NCBI GenBank assembly: GCA_027600665.1
Contig: JADGJL010000089.1
Span: 1 to 45,267 of the forward strand
Direction: 5' to 3'
Length of the DNA stretch: 45,267 nt
Source of the DNA: Irineochytrium annulatum
Taxonomy: Eukaryota > Chytridiomycota > Chytridiomycetes > Chytridiales > Chytridiaceae
In this document: piece after piece, positions 43,873 through 45,267 of the stretch
Numbering within the stretch: the stretch's first letter is position 1
How the letters are laid out: every line of letters begins with the position of its first letter
Made by a program: the position numbers and the translations under genes
Notes under the pieces: model-generated
Told to the model about the DNA's origin: nothing
Seen by the model: the letters and a program-made list of their open reading frames with translations, nothing else
Database searches by the model: none

Positions 43873-44259
43873 TGCTAGGTCCAGGTGGGAGGCAGATCTG
43901 CGTAAAGCCTGCTTATGTATGTTTATGTTCTTTAAAGGATTTTTGAATCTACTAGATCATCTCTACACGATACTGTACGATAATGGTGAATACGTTGAAA
44001 AGGGATACACAATTGACTGTTCGATCTACGACGGCAGCAGGATGACCAAAAAAGATTATCGTACCAGAGAAAGTGTCTGTACTAGCAGGAAGAAAGTGGG
44101 CGAGCTACAGATCTTGGCCAATGACATCCAAAAAAAGGTACAATGTATCAAAATGGGGGAATATAAACGATCCATCATCACCCAACCCAAAAAATCTGTA
44201 ACGTCTATCAAGCCAGCGAACTTGAATTTCCCAGTAACATACACGTCGCAGCCCGCCAA
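43873..44259. other. Spacer between two minus-strand genes
   Basis: AT-rich. It holds the upstream region of the SUMO-site protein gene and the 3' flank of the last gene. A plus-strand frame is open across all of it (43742-44614), but it has no motif and mirrors coding sequence at both ends, so I do not call a gene. Confidence 0.4.
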
Positions 44260-45069
44260 CTACCACCACGGCACGAACGTCCACCCCACCTCCAACCCCT
44301 CAGCGTCGACGGACTTGTCACCGCAAGCCTCCACCGCACATCTCGACGCCACAGCCGCAAGCTCCACCACGACGTGCTCCCTAATCGCCGGCCTCGGTCC
44401 CTCCCTCATCTCACCCCCAGTCGACATCGGCCCCACCGAAGTAGCGGCGTTGATGGTGAGGTTCCGTCCAGCATCCGCGGACACCTCACCGCCTTCCGCA
44501 TCCGTCAGGACGACCCGCACCATCGGCGACACCGGCAGCGAGCTCGTGTACATGAGGTGCATCTCCCTGTCGAACGGCGTCATGGGCACCGGCGTGAGCG
44601 ACGCCCTATCGTAGTCGTCGGGCGAGAACGTGAACGACACGTCCACCATCGGCTGGAACGTGACCGATGACCTCCTCCGCATGTGGTTGTGCGCGGCCGG
44701 CGGCGGCGGCGGGGGCGCGAGGTGTGACTGCGCACGCGCAGGCGCATGGTGCAGGGGGCCATCGGCGTCGTCCGAGTCGTCGTCGTCGTCGTCGGCGAAA
44801 GAGGATGCGGAGGAGCGGGAGGGGTCGGGCGAAGTGGAGCGGTCGCGGTGGGTCAGGGGCTGCGGATGGATGCTGCGGGGTGCGAAGGCGGCCTTGCCTG
44901 GGAGGGACATGGAGCGGCTGGTCGGCGGTGCAGCATGATGCTTGCGGGGCACCATGCGATGGCGGGCGGCATGCGGGGACGGGAGGATCATGGTGGTGGC
45001 GGTCTGGTGAGGAGTGGCGGCCTTGGGGGATGGCGTCGCTGGCGACGCTGCATGTGGTGGGGTGCCCAT
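44260..45069 (-). CDS. Disordered protein with short conserved-looking core
   Basis: From ATG 45069 the frame gives 269 residues. The first 130 are Pro/Ser/His/Ala-rich with an Asp run (DDDDDDSDDAD) and a proline run. The middle reads RRRSSVTFQPMVDV followed by FTFSPDDYDR and MTPFDREMHLMYTSSL. The RRRSSV stretch is a good protein kinase A type site, and the VTF that follows lies close to an RVxF-like phosphatase-1 docking form. The phrase ending in DDYDR resembles a short motif seen in many fungal proteins of unknown role, but I cannot name the family. The last part (VRVVLTDAEGGEVSADAGRN...) is compact and Val/Ala-rich. The frame continues upstream without an ATG, so a further 5' exon joined near 45122 is possible. 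Confidence 0.6.
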   Translation of the reverse strand: MGTPPHAASPATPSPKAATPHQTATTMILPSPHAARHRMVPRKHHAAPPTSRSMSLPGKAAFAPRSIHPQPLTHRDRSTSPDPSRSSASSFADDDDDDSDDADGPLHHAPARAQSHLAPPPPPPAAHNHMRRRSSVTFQPMVDVSFTFSPDDYDRASLTPVPMTPFDREMHLMYTSSLPVSPMVRVVLTDAEGGEVSADAGRNLTINAATSVGPMSTGGEMREGPRPAIREHVVVELAAVASRCAVEACGDKSVDAEGLEVGWTFVPWW

Positions 45070-45267
45070 GTCTTTGGTGCGAAACTTCCTGGCCGTTGTG
45101 CTATTTAGATACCATCCCACTGGAATCTTTGTTTTGGGGCGGACGCCAGATTGGTTTCAATGCCCTCGGCCATTCACGAGCCACACAGTAAATTGCTCAG
45201 GATAACAGGAAGGGCTCGGATAATCCAACAAACACGAAAGCCAAGGAATACATGGGCACTCATGCAT
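45070..45267. other. Right window edge, no gene resolved
   Basis: This holds the upstream region of the last gene, perhaps with a leader or first exon (a TTCCAG acceptor-like word lies near 45122 on the minus strand). Nothing else is seen. Confidence 0.3.

Noticed and set aside
42835..43878. 347-codon plus-strand ORF opposite the RS-tail gene
   Set aside because: Antisense frame of a GC-rich gene; the minus strand gives SUMO motifs and an RS tail, the plus strand gives no motif.
43742..44614. 290-codon plus-strand ORF across a spacer
   Set aside because: Opens through AT-rich spacer and the antisense of two genes; no family signal.
1..45267. tRNA, rRNA, CRISPR array, intact transposon
   Set aside because: No A-box/B-box pair, no conserved rRNA block, no regular spacer-repeat array and no transposase, reverse transcriptase or terminal repeat pair was seen by eye. 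A tRNAscan and repeat search would be decisive.

Overview
The window looks like nuclear DNA of an early-diverging, probably zoosporic (chytrid-like) fungus. The main evidence is many short GT-AG introns (about 44-104 nt, a few to about 230 nt). They use donors such as GTAAGT, GTATGT, GTATGG and GTACGT and branch sites of the CTAAC/CTGAC type, and removing them restores intact reading frames across nearly every gene. Gene content also fits: RNA polymerase I largest subunit, an Atg18/WIPI protein, a 7TM receptor with a C-terminal RGS domain, a CTR copper transporter, and a CTC1-like telomere protein, which ascomycete yeasts lack. The phylum call rests on gene types, not on a search, and is an inference. 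The DNA is GC-rich in exons and AT-richer in intergenic spacers.

Layout. 1-0.8 kb: 3' end of a PROPPIN autophagy gene. 1.2-7.4 kb (-): RPA190 with ten exons. 7.9-8.7 kb (-): acidic coiled-coil protein with a possible split Dpy-30-like motif. 9.2-11.2 kb (-): 7TM-RGS protein. 11.4-14.75 kb (+): long Pro/Ser-rich protein with an unrecognised folded C-terminus, divergent from the RGS gene. 15.4-19.8 kb (+): two full-length but frameshifted tandem copies, and a short third remnant, of an F-box/ankyrin-like family. 20.4-24.3 kb (+): intronless CTC1-like gene. 25.1-27.5 kb (-): SLC35/TPT-type transporter fused to a DUF3431-like domain. 28.1-32.6 kb (-): GT2 cellulose-synthase-like enzyme behind about 860 disordered residues. 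33.2-34.3 kb (+): CTR copper transporter. 34.8-39.7 kb (-): a same-strand run of glutathione transferase, GMC oxidoreductase and thiopurine-methyltransferase-like enzyme. 40.0-42.5 kb (+): unrecognised multi-pass membrane protein with eight tiny introns. 42.8-43.9 kb (-): protein with a SUMO-motif cluster and an RS/RG-rich tail. 44.3-45.1 kb (-): disordered protein with a short conserved-looking core.

Most of the window is ordinary housekeeping and accessory gene space with independent genes. Two neighbourhoods suggest joint function: the transporter-DUF3431 fusion next to a GT2 synthase (surface or cell-wall glycan synthesis), and the GST / GMC oxidoreductase / methyltransferase run (oxidation, conjugation and methylation of small molecules). 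The most unusual object is the transporter-DUF3431 fusion. Next are the CTC1-like gene and the orphan 698-residue membrane protein. No tRNA, rRNA, CRISPR array or intact transposon was recognised.
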